Shown here: positions 8,843-17,979 of the stretch, in pieces
How the letters are laid out: each line of letters begins with the position of its first letter
How positions within the stretch are numbered: the first letter of the stretch is position 1
Assembly: GCA_049585795.1 (NCBI GenBank)
Contig: JBAVAQ010000108.1
Span: forward strand, 1-64,000
Direction: 5' to 3'
DNA length: 64,000 bases
Origin: JABDBE01 sp049585795
GTDB lineage: Bacteria; Acidobacteriota; Terriglobia; Terriglobales; Acidobacteriaceae
The notes under the pieces: model-generated
Told to the model about the DNA's origin: nothing
The model's database searches: none
What the model saw: only the letters and a program-made list of their open reading frames with translations
Made by a program: the position numbers and the translations under genes

Positions 8843-9102
8843 GGAGCTCAGTTAACGCAGCCCCACTTTGCGCACCTTCGTGTCCTTGATGGTTGGTGTC
8901 CCCAGATGCCCTAACCCCGATGAGCACGGAAGTATATAAAGAAAAACGAAGGTCACAGACTCGAAGAAAACGCGCGAATAGCTGCTCTCGACCTCAAGAC
9001 TGGCGTTTTGCCTGATGGTTGTGAGAACCGAGCACAATCTCACAACCGCTGCCGTCGAAACGTCGGATTCATCATCGAATCCGCTTCGGGTTGTCCTCCT
9101 GA

Positions 9103-10365
9103 TTACTTGCTTCTTTGATAGCTCACTTGACCGCCGACCAGCACTGCCGTGACATGGCTGGTGTATTCAAACGGATCGCCATCGAAGAGCGCGACATCCG
9201 CATCTTTGCCGGGAGCGAGCGAGCCCACGCGATCGTCGATCGCGAGAATCTTTGCGGCGTCCGCCGTGACCGCGCGCAGAGCACCTTCCATGCCCAGCCC
9301 GTTGGCGGCCGCAATGCCGGCTTCGAATAGCAAAATGCGATTCTTCGGAACGTAACCTTCATAGCCGGTCATCAGCGCCACCGGGATTCCCGCTCGCTTG
9401 AGGATTGCCGGATTCTCAAAGGTCGCATTGGCGGTTTGCAGCGACTCGAAGCGTTGCATGACTGGGCCGGCCAGGCATGGGACTCCTGCGCGACGAATCG
9501 CATCGATGACAAGATAGCCCTCGGTCACTGAAGCCAGCATGTAGCGCAGATGAAATTCACTGCCGATACGAATGCCCGTGTCGATATCGTCGGCGCGATA
9601 GGCGTTGAAGATCGCCGGCAGTTTCCCGTCCACGACCGGCACCAGCGCTTCAAGTTTCATGTCGCGGGAAGTCTGTTTGGAAATGTCGCTACCCTCTTTC
9701 TTCCATTTATCCCATTTTTCTTGGTAGGCCTTTGCATCTGCCAGCGCGTGACGGATGATCTCTGCCGTCTTCATGCGTGTGACCGGCGCTTTGTCTTTCT
9801 TTCCATAAGTTTCCTTAGGAGTTTCGCCGAGATTGAAGATCATGGCGGATTCCTGACGAACGGTCAGTTGTTCCACGGTTGCGAACATGGAACCAGCTCC
9901 TGCGGTTTTGAAAATCCCAGCGCGCCCCGCGATGGGGTTGCGCGGACCGGGCGCCGTCTGCACCGTGATGACCCCATACTGATTCAAGACTTTCAAAAGC
10001 CTTTCGTTGGGATTGAAGCTGTCCAGCGTGCGCACATCGGCGGTGTTGGGATCAGTGGCCTCGTCCTGATCCTGATCGGCGGGAATATTGTAGGCGCCGG
10101 AGATCCCCGCAGTCGTGTCGGTATCGATCAATCCCGGAGTGACGAACGCGGCTTTCAGTACCGTGTATCCCTCGGGCGCTTGCCGATGCGGCCCCGGGCG
10201 CACGGCCTCGATCTTTCCGTCGCGAATCAGGACCATGCCGGGTCCGCCTTGCGTTCCGTCTGCCATCGTGTAGAGATGGTCCGCAAGCACTGCGATATTC
10301 TGCGCCAGCAATACGGTGGAAAACGCCACGCAACCGAGCAGAGTGAACCAGCGAAGCGCGCGCAT
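9103..10365 (-). CDS. Secreted amidohydrolase-like protein lacking metal ligands (probable pseudoenzyme)
   Basis: Protein of 420 residues with a signal peptide (FTLLGCVAFSTVLLAQ) and the imidazolonepropionase-like fold: an N-terminal beta-sandwich, then AAFVTPGLIDTDTT, and a C-terminal LAPGKDADVALFDGDPF. All positions that bind metal in its neighbour are changed. The HxH of DSHSHIG is DTDTTAG here, NHTHRADD is NAYRADD, QHGTES is ASVTEG, and NTDDP is MTGYEG. It is therefore unlikely to hydrolyse anything by the usual mechanism. Its ATG overlaps the stop of the upstream amidohydrolase (TGATG), so both are made from one message, perhaps as a heteromer. Confidence 0.88.
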   Translation of the reverse strand: MRALRWFTLLGCVAFSTVLLAQNIAVLADHLYTMADGTQGGPGMVLIRDGKIEAVRPGPHRQAPEGYTVLKAAFVTPGLIDTDTTAGISGAYNIPADQDQDEATDPNTADVRTLDSFNPNERLLKVLNQYGVITVQTAPGPRNPIAGRAGIFKTAGAGSMFATVEQLTVRQESAMIFNLGETPKETYGKKDKAPVTRMKTAEIIRHALADAKAYQEKWDKWKKEGSDISKQTSRDMKLEALVPVVDGKLPAIFNAYRADDIDTGIRIGSEFHLRYMLASVTEGYLVIDAIRRAGVPCLAGPVMQRFESLQTANATFENPAILKRAGIPVALMTGYEGYVPKNRILLFEAGIAAANGLGMEGALRAVTADAAKILAIDDRVGSLAPGKDADVALFDGDPFEYTSHVTAVLVGGQVSYQRSK

Positions 10366-11720
10366 CAGTTTCCCCCTCGTGGTGACGCCGGAAAGCGATC
10401 GCCGACGCCAAAGCCCCCGGTGGCATAACGCAGATCCTGCGGATTGCTGCGGTCGAAAACTTTCTGCCCTTCAATCCATGTCTCGAGCACATGAGTGTAA
10501 ACGCTAAAGGGTGGCCCACTGAGAACGATGAAATCCGCATCCTTTCCAGGATCAAGCGTCCCGATGCGATCCCCCAAGTCGAGCATTTCCGCGGGATAAA
10601 TCGTAAGCCCATTCAGCGCCCCTTCTTCGCTCATGCCTCCGCGCACGGCCAGCGCCGCCTGGCGAATAATCAGCCGCGAACTGGTGATGGGATCGTCGGT
10701 GTTAAATGCCACTTTGACCCCGGCTTTTTCGAGTTGGGCGGGGCATCCGAGATCAAGATTGATCGTCTCAAATTTTCCTCCCGGAGAATCCACGATCGTA
10801 AAACTCACCGGAATGTGGCGCTTCGCGAGTTCATTCGCCACTTCGCAGGATTCAGTTCCGTGCTGCACGACCAGACGATAGTGAAATTCATCAGACAAGC
10901 GAAGCGCCGTCATTACATCATCAGCCCGGTGGGTGTGGTTGTGAACCACGCGCTTGCCTTCGAGCACTTCGACGACCGGCTCCAGGTCGAGATCGCGGTC
11001 AGGCTGTTTCGCGGTCTTGTCTCCGTTGGAGACGGCTTTGTTGTAAGCATCCCATTTCGCCTTATATTGCAAAGCTTTTTCGTAAATTCCGCGCGCCAGC
11101 GCCGCTTCTTCCATGCGCGTCATCGGAGCCTTATCTTTTGCGCCGTAGTGTTTCGGGTTTTCCCCATTCGCCATTTTCATTCCGCCGATGGTTCCAGGAA
11201 TCAGCATCTGCTCAATCGTATTCCCGCGCAGCTTAACGTAGGCCGTTTGTCCTCCCATGACATTGCCGCTGCCCGGCATGATGTTGGCGGTGGTCACGCC
11301 CCCGGCAGTCGCCATGCGGATATTCGGGTCGGCCGGATCGATGGCATCCAGCGCGCGCAGCCCGGGTTGAATTGGGCCAGAACCTTCGTTGGCATCGCCT
11401 GAGTCTTCGACCAATGGATTCGCAATAATTCCAATGTGCGAGTGCGAATCCACAATACCGGGCATGACAACCTTGCCGGCAGCTTCCTCAATGGTGGCGC
11501 CGCGGGGAATCTTTATCTTGCCTTCTTCGCCCACGGCCAGGATTTTTCCGTTGGCGACGAGGAGCACTCCGTGATCGATAGGCGGTCCGCTTACGGGGTA
11601 TACCTTAGCGCCGCGAATGGCCAGCGTTGCTTGCGCCGCGGATGTCTGCGCGCAAACTGCAATACCCGCGCACAGAATTGCCCACAACATCGTTCTGCGG
11701 CTAAGTGTTTTGAATTGCAT
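10365..11720 (-). CDS. Secreted metal-dependent amidohydrolase (imidazolonepropionase-like)
   Basis: About 451 residues from the ATG at 11720, which opens a signal peptide (MQFKTLSRRTMLWAILCAGIAVCAQTSA). Amidohydrolase superfamily, subtype I/imidazolonepropionase-related: KVVMPGIVDSHSHIG gives the HxH pair, NHTHRADD and QHGTES supply the later histidines, and AFNTDDP the catalytic Asp. The C-terminus RIGTLDPGKDADFIVLSG is the returning beta-sandwich. The substrate is probably a cyclic amide, dipeptide or similar compound in the periplasm, but it cannot be specified. It is the first gene of a coupled pair with the ligand-free homologue at 9103-10365. Confidence 0.92.
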   Translation of the reverse strand: MQFKTLSRRTMLWAILCAGIAVCAQTSAAQATLAIRGAKVYPVSGPPIDHGVLLVANGKILAVGEEGKIKIPRGATIEEAAGKVVMPGIVDSHSHIGIIANPLVEDSGDANEGSGPIQPGLRALDAIDPADPNIRMATAGGVTTANIMPGSGNVMGGQTAYVKLRGNTIEQMLIPGTIGGMKMANGENPKHYGAKDKAPMTRMEEAALARGIYEKALQYKAKWDAYNKAVSNGDKTAKQPDRDLDLEPVVEVLEGKRVVHNHTHRADDVMTALRLSDEFHYRLVVQHGTESCEVANELAKRHIPVSFTIVDSPGGKFETINLDLGCPAQLEKAGVKVAFNTDDPITSSRLIIRQAALAVRGGMSEEGALNGLTIYPAEMLDLGDRIGTLDPGKDADFIVLSGPPFSVYTHVLETWIEGQKVFDRSNPQDLRYATGGFGVGDRFPASPRGGN

Positions 11721-11829
11721 CCCACCTCCCAGAAAATTGCGAAGCATGAAACTATATCACCGGTGTCGGCGTACTTGACGTTCATCGTAAGTGGCTCTAT
11801 TGCCGCCCAGCGAATGCCATTCTCTTGAC

Positions 11830-12042
11830 TTGACGTCATCCTGAGCTGGGGCGGCTCTCCGCCCTTGGCGTCATCCTTAGTCGCTCCAGTCTCTGCCCTT
11901 GACGTCATCCTGAGTGGCCGTCAGGCCACGAAGGATATCGCGCGACTCGCAGAAATACGGCTAAGCGCTCGCGTGGGACTCCGCCAGGTGTGTCGAACTG
12001 CGCGCAAGATCCTTCACCCGGCTCCCGCCAGTTCAGGATGAC
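11830..12042. repeat. GTCATCCTGAG repeat cluster
   Basis: The unit TTGACGTCATCCTGAG occurs at 11830-11845 and 11899-11914, with a diverged copy TTGGCGTCATCCTTAG at 11865-11880, giving a period of about 35 bases. An inverted half (TTCAGGATGAC) follows at 12032-12042. This occupies most of the 424-base spacer 11721-12144, which otherwise holds only the terminator at its right end. Confidence 0.65.
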
Positions 12043-12080
12043 GGCTCCTTTCGAGAGTAGTCTGACGCGCTGCAATCATC

Positions 12081-12119
12081 TTAAAAAATAAAAAGAGGGC
12101 AGCGAAACCCGCTGCCCTC
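12081..12119 (-). terminator. Intrinsic terminator of the Asp-box gene
   Basis: On the minus strand, a 10-bp stem GAGGGCAGCG/CGCTGCCCTC (12119-12095) with a 5-nt loop is followed by TTTTTATTTTTT. It lies 25 bases after the stop at 12145 and is the cleanest terminator in the window. Confidence 0.92.
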
Positions 12120-12144
12120 GTTCTTAGTGAATACTACGATTTGC

Positions 12145-13740
12145 TTACGGCTCGGGAACCTGTGCGAAGTCCACGCTCTGCACGGGCACGCCGCCGAACT
12201 TCTTTCGGCCATCGGTCCAGGTGATGTACGCGGTTCCGGTCGTGCCTGAGTCAGTGGCGTTCAGAGCCGTGTTGTAGTCGTAATCGCCGGCGTAGCAGGA
12301 AACAACGCCGGGGTCGTCCTGGGATGGCTGCGTGATCAGGCCAGTGCTAATGGTGACGTCGGCCAGCCACGAAGCGCCGTTGTCCTTCGACTGACGACCG
12401 ACGCGTTCGTAGTTACAGCCCTTATCGCCCACGCTGTTGCAGGCGGTTGTGGCTTTGCGACGATCATACCAAGAGGCCGTGATGGTTCCGTCCGAAGTGG
12501 CGGACAGCGAAGGCATCCACTGCGTCTTGAATTGAGCGTCCTTGTCGGTGTTGAGCTTGGCCGGTTTGGACCAAGTCTTGCCGTTGTCGGTGGAACGGGT
12601 GTAAAAGATGTCCCCGTGGTCGCTGTTCGTTCCGGCGCCGGCAAAGTCGTAGTGCACCACGCCGTCGGGGCCAACTGCCGGTTGTCCCCAGCCCATGTGC
12701 CGAATAATCGGATTGACCTGATAGAAATAACCGCAGGACGAATCGCCAGGCGGGTTGAATCGTGGCCCCATAATCACTTTCGTCCAGGTTTTGCCGCCGT
12801 TGGTTGAGCGATACATGACATTCTGGCGGGTGGCGTTTCCTCCTCCGCCTTCATCCATGCTGGCAAGGAACACCGTAGCGTCCTTCCCCGAGGCGATCAC
12901 GGCTCCTCGCGGCGAGCCTGTAATCTGCACGTCGCGCATGAAGGTCGAAGTGTTGCTGACGATAACCGGGCCAATCCACTTCGTACCGTTGTCCGAGTAG
13001 ACGACATCAAGAGCGCCGTTATTGACGAAGTCGTTAAAGGAAATGTACATGCGGCCATAGGTGCCGCTGGTCGGTTCATTGTCTGCCCACATCGACGGGC
13101 GGTCATCGCTGCCACCGTTATGGGCGCAGGCGCCAGTCTTCCAGGTTTTGCCATCGGTAGAAGTCCACAAACCGATGCCGAAACCACCGCAGCCGGTCGC
13201 CAGATCGCCGGCGAAGAACTTGCCCAACTTCGAGTTGAAAACGACCAGCGGATCTCCAATATTTTCCCCATGGCCGTTCTCAAAAGGCGCAGGCTGGATT
13301 TCTTTAAAGGTCGCACCGCCATCGCTCGAGTAAGACGTACCCGAGTAGTTCGATTGGGCGTCGTAATTAGCGTTGTAGTTGACCACGATGGTTTGGCCTT
13401 TATTCTTGGTGCTGGCCGCTACCATGCTTTCGCTGCCGCACACGTCATCGGAGGCCGAGCAGTCCGATCCGTTGCTGACGCGGATGTTCGGTGGAGCGGC
13501 AGCTTTGTGAGCAACGAGACCCGGCGTCGGGTGTCCCCCTTGCACGATCCCGCATTCGATCAGGATTCGACCGGCGCCCAGGTTATCCGCTTTCATCAGT
13601 GACGGGATATCGATGTGCGCGCAATCGACGCCCAGTGAAGTCATTTGAGCGCTGGCTGGCAGCGGTTGAACAACCCACGCCGCCAGTAACAATACTGAAA
13701 GCGCAAAGTAACAGAGACTTCTACTTCCGTTGTTCGTCAT
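12145..13740 (-). CDS. Secreted sialidase-like/Asp-box beta-propeller protein
   Basis: About 531 residues from the ATG at 13740, chosen because it starts a clear signal peptide (LCYFALSVLLLAAWVVQPLPASAQ). Asp-box motifs recur: SSDGGATF, STDGKTWK, STNGGKTW, STDNGKTW and SKDNGASW. Other segments such as DRPSMWADNEPTSGTYGRMY and SWYDRRKATT are typical of secreted exo-alpha-sialidase-like proteins of soil bacteria. The residues needed for sialidase catalysis (Arg triad, Tyr/Glu) could not be confirmed, so enzymatic activity is open. The start overlaps the end of the upstream parvulin-like gene by 20 bases, so the two are likely co-transcribed. Confidence 0.87.
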   Translation of the reverse strand: MTNNGSRSLCYFALSVLLLAAWVVQPLPASAQMTSLGVDCAHIDIPSLMKADNLGAGRILIECGIVQGGHPTPGLVAHKAAAPPNIRVSNGSDCSASDDVCGSESMVAASTKNKGQTIVVNYNANYDAQSNYSGTSYSSDGGATFKEIQPAPFENGHGENIGDPLVVFNSKLGKFFAGDLATGCGGFGIGLWTSTDGKTWKTGACAHNGGSDDRPSMWADNEPTSGTYGRMYISFNDFVNNGALDVVYSDNGTKWIGPVIVSNTSTFMRDVQITGSPRGAVIASGKDATVFLASMDEGGGGNATRQNVMYRSTNGGKTWTKVIMGPRFNPPGDSSCGYFYQVNPIIRHMGWGQPAVGPDGVVHYDFAGAGTNSDHGDIFYTRSTDNGKTWSKPAKLNTDKDAQFKTQWMPSLSATSDGTITASWYDRRKATTACNSVGDKGCNYERVGRQSKDNGASWLADVTISTGLITQPSQDDPGVVSCYAGDYDYNTALNATDSGTTGTAYITWTDGRKKFGGVPVQSVDFAQVPEP

Positions 13741-14761
13741 TGTTGCTTTCCCCCTTTGTTGCTGATTTTTGAAGGTTAGACGGTGGGTTCGAAGCACGCC
13801 GCTGCGCGCCCGGGACAGGAGCCACCGCAGTCCCAAAATACTGTTCGTCCATCCAGATGCCGGCCTTCTTTTTCAGATTGTCCAACAGCGTTTGCATCTT
13901 CTGTGCTTGCAAGTCCTTTTCGATGAACGAAGACACTTGTCCGAGTTGTTCACGATCCCGCTTTACCAATTGAATGAGCAGAAGACGCGCCGGAGTATCT
14001 TCAATCTCCGCCCACTCGCCCTGCTTGAGCGCGAACGCCACTTCCTCCATATGCGGGGACAACTCTGCGCGCGCAAAAGTCAGCGGCTCGGGATCAAGTA
14101 GGCCCTCGCCGGACTTGATTAGCTCTGCCGAAAGTTGTTTTTCGCTGGTCCCCGACGCGTAGGCCTGACGAATCTGGTCGGCGCGAGCCCGGGCTTCTTG
14201 CGAACTCAAAACTGGGGCGTTCTTGGAGTCGTCTCGCCGCTTCCAAATGAAAAGCCTGCGAATGTGTACTTCATCGTAATCAGGCAAATGGGCAGAATAA
14301 TATTGGCTGACTTCTTCCACCGAGGGCTGGGCCTGGCGCATCAGGCTGGCAAATTCAGCGTCGGACAGCACTTGCATGCGTGCAATGGCCAACTGGCGGC
14401 TCACCTCGGGCGAAGAATCAAGATGGTTGGCGACCGCCTGCTGAGAAAGCATCAGCACCGAGGCGTAGTCATCGCCGAGCCTTCGACGATCCTTCTCGTG
14501 GTCTCCAGCTTTGTCAGCATCGCCACCTTGGCCCTCAAGATCGCTGATCCTGGATTCGAATTCAGCCTCGGTAACCTGAAGGTCTCCAACCTTGAGTACC
14601 ACGCGGTTGCTTGTAGAAGAAGGTTCTTGTCTCGGCGTGGACGGCGAGTTTGCACCAGGGGCCGCAGGATTTGCGCCGCCAACATCCTGCGCGTGGCCTA
14701 TGGTAGGCAGAAGCGCCAACAATATAAGGTACGGAGCTATCCTCGCTCTCATCGACTCCAT
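13721..14761 (-). CDS. SurA/PpiC-like periplasmic peptidyl-prolyl isomerase-type chaperone
   Basis: Protein of 346 residues with signal peptide (ARIAPYLILLALLPTIGHAQ). After a Pro/Ser-rich linker, NRVVLKVGDLQVTEAEFESRI is the SurA N-terminal signature. A helical region then leads into a parvulin-like segment, PSVEEVSQYYSAHLPDYDEVHIRRLFI followed by LDPEPLTFARAELSPHMEEVAFALKQGEWAEIEDTPARLLLIQLV. The parvulin active-site residues look weakly conserved, so it may work mainly as a chaperone for exported proteins. An alternative ATG at 14752 is possible. It overlaps the downstream Asp-box gene by 20 bases, which suggests it assists secretion of that protein. Confidence 0.82.
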   Translation of the reverse strand: MESMRARIAPYLILLALLPTIGHAQDVGGANPAAPGANSPSTPRQEPSSTSNRVVLKVGDLQVTEAEFESRISDLEGQGGDADKAGDHEKDRRRLGDDYASVLMLSQQAVANHLDSSPEVSRQLAIARMQVLSDAEFASLMRQAQPSVEEVSQYYSAHLPDYDEVHIRRLFIWKRRDDSKNAPVLSSQEARARADQIRQAYASGTSEKQLSAELIKSGEGLLDPEPLTFARAELSPHMEEVAFALKQGEWAEIEDTPARLLLIQLVKRDREQLGQVSSFIEKDLQAQKMQTLLDNLKKKAGIWMDEQYFGTAVAPVPGAQRRASNPPSNLQKSATKGESNNDEQRK

Positions 14762-15093
14762 TTAGGTCCCTGAACGCTGGGCAAATTGAATATTCAGCAA
14801 AGTCTCCGCCACACAGAACGAAGCTATGCCAGCAGGCTCAGCACTAATCGGACCCGGTTGGAGCAAGAACGATGCCCGGTAGTAGAGCGTGGAAACTTTA
14901 GTTGATGAGGATTGCCGCTGTCAACGTGAAAAGTTTTGCAGTGCGTGAACGACTCTAACAGCTGTCTGGACTGGGACCCGTTTAACGTGCGATATAGCCG
15001 CCCTCAGCTGCCGCCCCCGGAGGGACTCGGTGAGATCAACGATCGATGAATCCGGTGACCCACAGCGATAATCAATGACTGGCTTCCGGCGAC
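14762..15093. other. Spacer without a recognised gene
   Basis: 332 bases between the chaperone gene and rnhB. No open frame of coding character, hairpin terminator or repeat family was recognised. It should contain the promoter of the minus-strand chaperone gene at its left end, but no convincing -35/-10 pair was found. Confidence 0.5.
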
Positions 15094-15993
15094 TTAGACT
15101 GCGGCTTCGTTCATTTCCTCCAAGACTTCTTCCGGCTTTTCTTCCAGCATGAAAGCCAGCACTTCCTGGGGTACTGGGTTATTCCAGACGGGAGCGAACG
15201 ACTGGCGATGCAGCGGAGACGGTCCGTGCTCGCGCAGGGCGGCGAGATGGTGAGGCGTGCTGTATCCCTTGTTCGAGGCCAGTCCGTAGACGGGGAACAC
15301 AGGGTCCCATTCGCGAACCATGCGATCGCGTTCGACCTTAGCCAGAATCGACGCAGCCGCAATGGAGGCGGAAAGCGCGTCGCCATGGATGATTGCTCGC
15401 TGCGGCAGCTCGCAATCGAGGCGCATGGCGTCGATCAGCAAATGGTCAGGACCGGGTTGCAGGGTTGTTACTGCTATTTTCATGGCGACTCGCGAGGCCT
15501 GATAGATGTTGATCTGATCGATACGGGCGGCATCAACCGCAGCGATGGCCCAGGCGACGGAATGTTCGCGGATGCGCGCGGCGAGGACCTCACGCCGTTC
15601 CGCGAGCAGCAGTTTGGAGTCGCGCAAGCCCCGAATGCGATAGCCGGGATCGAGGATGACGGCGGCTGCAACTACCGGGCCGAACAGAGAACCACGGCCG
15701 ACTTCGTCCACACCCGCAATCAGGCGGGCACCCGATTGCATCGCCTGCTTCTCGAACTTCAGCGTGCAATGCAAACGCTTTAGCAGACGAAGCTTGGCGG
15801 CTGCAGGCGACAGCGTTTTTTCGGGAGCGAGTTTAGGTTTAGCGGACACTAATGCGCGAATCAATCGACCGATACGAGCATCTTCGCCGAGGCCAGCCCT
15901 GTGAAGCAAGGTGGAAAAAATCTTGGCTGCAATGCGTCTGATTTGTTGCGCAGCCTTGAGATTCCAGGCAATCTCAGCATCAGCCGGATCCAA
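15094..15993 (-). CDS. rnhB: Ribonuclease HII
   Basis: RNase HII removes ribonucleotides misincorporated in DNA and RNA primers. Signature segments are LIAGVDEVGRGSLFGPVVAAAV (DEVGRG with the catalytic Asp-Glu), LRDSKLL, LLIDAM (catalytic Asp), HGDALSASIAAASILAKVERD and YGLASNKGYSTPHHLAAL. The start is uncertain: 15993 is a TTG giving 299 residues, a GTG at 15849 gives 251, and an ATG at 15744 gives 216. The family is usually 200-260 long, and the segment just before the ATG (RLLKRLHCTLKFEK) resembles real family N-termini, so the GTG is plausible. The C-terminus carries a short extra acidic tail (EEKPEEVLEEMNEA). Confidence 0.93.
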   Translation of the reverse strand: MDPADAEIAWNLKAAQQIRRIAAKIFSTLLHRAGLGEDARIGRLIRALVSAKPKLAPEKTLSPAAAKLRLLKRLHCTLKFEKQAMQSGARLIAGVDEVGRGSLFGPVVAAAVILDPGYRIRGLRDSKLLLAERREVLAARIREHSVAWAIAAVDAARIDQINIYQASRVAMKIAVTTLQPGPDHLLIDAMRLDCELPQRAIIHGDALSASIAAASILAKVERDRMVREWDPVFPVYGLASNKGYSTPHHLAALREHGPSPLHRQSFAPVWNNPVPQEVLAFMLEEKPEEVLEEMNEAAV

Positions 15994-16058
15994 TTTACTT
16001 CGTGGTCGCGGCTTGGGTGAGTTAGTCGTTCACGTCACCACCTGAAAGCCAATCCCCA

Positions 16059-17852
16059 CTATTTCTTGTCAGTACTGTCTTTTCCCTTATCGTCTGCATT
16101 GGTCCCGGGGTTCGCTCCCGGCATCACATTGTTCAGCGCCTTGCGCTGTTGCTCATAGAGCTCAGGATGCGGGAGTGGTTTGCGCGGCATCATCTGGTCC
16201 CGCATGGCGGTGTTGTAAACGAAGATGGCTTCCACCACGGCCGCTTGTTCAAGATCACCGGGAACCAGGCGTTCATACACGTCCATGTTGGTGTGGGCGC
16301 TGCGAGTATCGTAATCGAGCGGATCCTGAATGAACTGAAAACCGGGAATACCGACTTCGTCGAAAGGCATGTGATCGGTGCTGCCGGTAAGACGAGCACT
16401 GACGGTCGTGACGTCGAGATCCTTGAGCGGCGCGATCCACTGCTCGAAGATAGGAATGATCGCGTTGTTTTCTTGCGCGTAGATGCCGCGGATTTTGCCG
16501 CCTCCGTTGTCAATGTTGTAGTAAGCGGAAATAAGTTTGTGCTCTGGCTTCAGCGTAAGCGGGCCAGCGGGTTTGCGAATAAACTCGGGCACTTTAAGCT
16601 GTTCCGGGGTGGTCGAGTGCGGGAAACTTCCGAAGTGAGCCTTCACGTAACCGGTCGATCCAAATAGACCCTGCTCTTCGCCGCTCCAAAGAGCTACGCG
16701 AATCGTACGGCGGGGCTGCACGCGCAGCGCGGCGAGGATGCGCATGACCTCCATCGCGACGATGGCGCCAGCACCGTCGTCGGTGGCTCCCGTGCCGGCA
16801 ATCCAGCTATCGAGATGGCCGCCGACCATGACCAGCTGCTCTTTCAGCTTCGGATCGGCGCCGGGAATTTCGGCGATCGTATCGAATCCATGTTCGTGAT
16901 CGCCGGTGAAAACAGTGTCCACGTTCATTTCAATCGTGACGGGAACCTTCGCGGTAAGCAATCGCGAAACCCGGCCGAAATTTTCGAGCGCTATCGTTGC
17001 CACAGGCAGTGGCGAAGCATGATCGCGCAGATAGACAAACCAGCCCAGGCTTGAGCCGGTATCGTCGTTCAGCGTGCCGCCGCTGGCATAGCCGGGAACA
17101 ATCACAGCCAGCGCTTTTTCGTCGGCCAGAAATTTGGCGACCTTTTCACGAAGGGCAAGTTGTTTGTTGAAGGCTTCTTCCATCGCATCCAAAGGAAGAA
17201 CGTGCTGCGGTTCCAGATCTTCGTCGGTCCACGCGTATCGGAAGATGTCGGCTAGCTCCTTGTCATCGTACCGCGTAAACAGCGGAGCCGTCGGCGGCTT
17301 GGGAATATGAGCTTCGCCCAGCAAAACGATCTTGCCGGCAAGCTTGCCTTTATATTGATCGAAATCTTTTTCTTCTTTGACGTTCACGGCGACCGCTGAC
17401 GCATTGATCGGGCCGTTCGTGGCCGGCGACCAGGGCGTGGCTTGAGCGATGAAAATCGCTGTATCTGGAGACACCATGCGGATCCAGGTATTGCGCTGTT
17501 GCCATCCCATGCCGAATTCGCCCCAGTCTTCCAGATGCGCGTTGGAGCAGCCCATGGCGGTCAGTTGCGCCAGTGTCCATTCATTGGCTCGCTTCATGTT
17601 CGGCGAACCGGTGAGGCGAGGCCCGATGCCGTCAAACAAGGCCGAGGCGTATTCCATGATGTGCGGATGGTGAAAGCCTTCGTCGCGAATCTGCTGGTAC
17701 ATATTGAGATCAATGGATTCAGAGCGAGGCTGAGCGGCGGGAAGCGGATTTTCGTTTGCGTTCTTGTCCTTGTTCTTGTTTTGCGCCCCCAGCAAGCTGG
17801 AGATAAAAAGAAGGACGCATGCCACCACGGATAGACGCGCAGAGCGAGGCAT
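16059..17852 (-). CDS. Secreted M28-family zinc aminopeptidase/carboxypeptidase
   Basis: About 597 residues from the ATG at 17852, which has an excellent AGGAGG site and opens a signal peptide (RLSVVACVLLFISSLLGAQ). A protease-associated-type insert lies before the catalytic domain. M28 metal ligands are visible: GGHLDSW (His, Asp), GATDDGAGA (bridging Asp), WSGEEQGLFGS (catalytic Glu-Glu), YNIDNGGGK (Asp) and SAHTNMD (His). It should cleave amino-terminal residues or dipeptides in the periplasm or outside, using two zinc ions. It sits between rnhB and the ribosomal operon on the same strand, but the 127-base gap makes it a separate unit. A shorter homologue is encoded at 51025-52089. Confidence 0.93.
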   Translation of the reverse strand: MPRSARLSVVACVLLFISSLLGAQNKNKDKNANENPLPAAQPRSESIDLNMYQQIRDEGFHHPHIMEYASALFDGIGPRLTGSPNMKRANEWTLAQLTAMGCSNAHLEDWGEFGMGWQQRNTWIRMVSPDTAIFIAQATPWSPATNGPINASAVAVNVKEEKDFDQYKGKLAGKIVLLGEAHIPKPPTAPLFTRYDDKELADIFRYAWTDEDLEPQHVLPLDAMEEAFNKQLALREKVAKFLADEKALAVIVPGYASGGTLNDDTGSSLGWFVYLRDHASPLPVATIALENFGRVSRLLTAKVPVTIEMNVDTVFTGDHEHGFDTIAEIPGADPKLKEQLVMVGGHLDSWIAGTGATDDGAGAIVAMEVMRILAALRVQPRRTIRVALWSGEEQGLFGSTGYVKAHFGSFPHSTTPEQLKVPEFIRKPAGPLTLKPEHKLISAYYNIDNGGGKIRGIYAQENNAIIPIFEQWIAPLKDLDVTTVSARLTGSTDHMPFDEVGIPGFQFIQDPLDYDTRSAHTNMDVYERLVPGDLEQAAVVEAIFVYNTAMRDQMMPRKPLPHPELYEQQRKALNNVMPGANPGTNADDKGKDSTDKK

Positions 17853-17979
17853 AAAACCTCCTGAACGGATTGGATGACTCGGGTATTTATACGCTGAAAG
17901 AGTAGGGATAGTTCGATCCAAGGACAGATAGACGAAGCTCCGCTTCCTTCGTTAGGACGGCTGAAACGGAGCCTTCGGG

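Noticed and set aside
8960..9030. IAALDLKTG reading frame resembling a quinoprotein propeller strand
   Set aside because: Only about 12 residues match and no upstream or downstream frame continues the fold, so chance is likely.
17921..17979. GCTCCG/CGGAGC stem after rplS as a terminator
   Set aside because: The loop is about 20 bases long and no T-run follows on the minus strand, so support is too weak.
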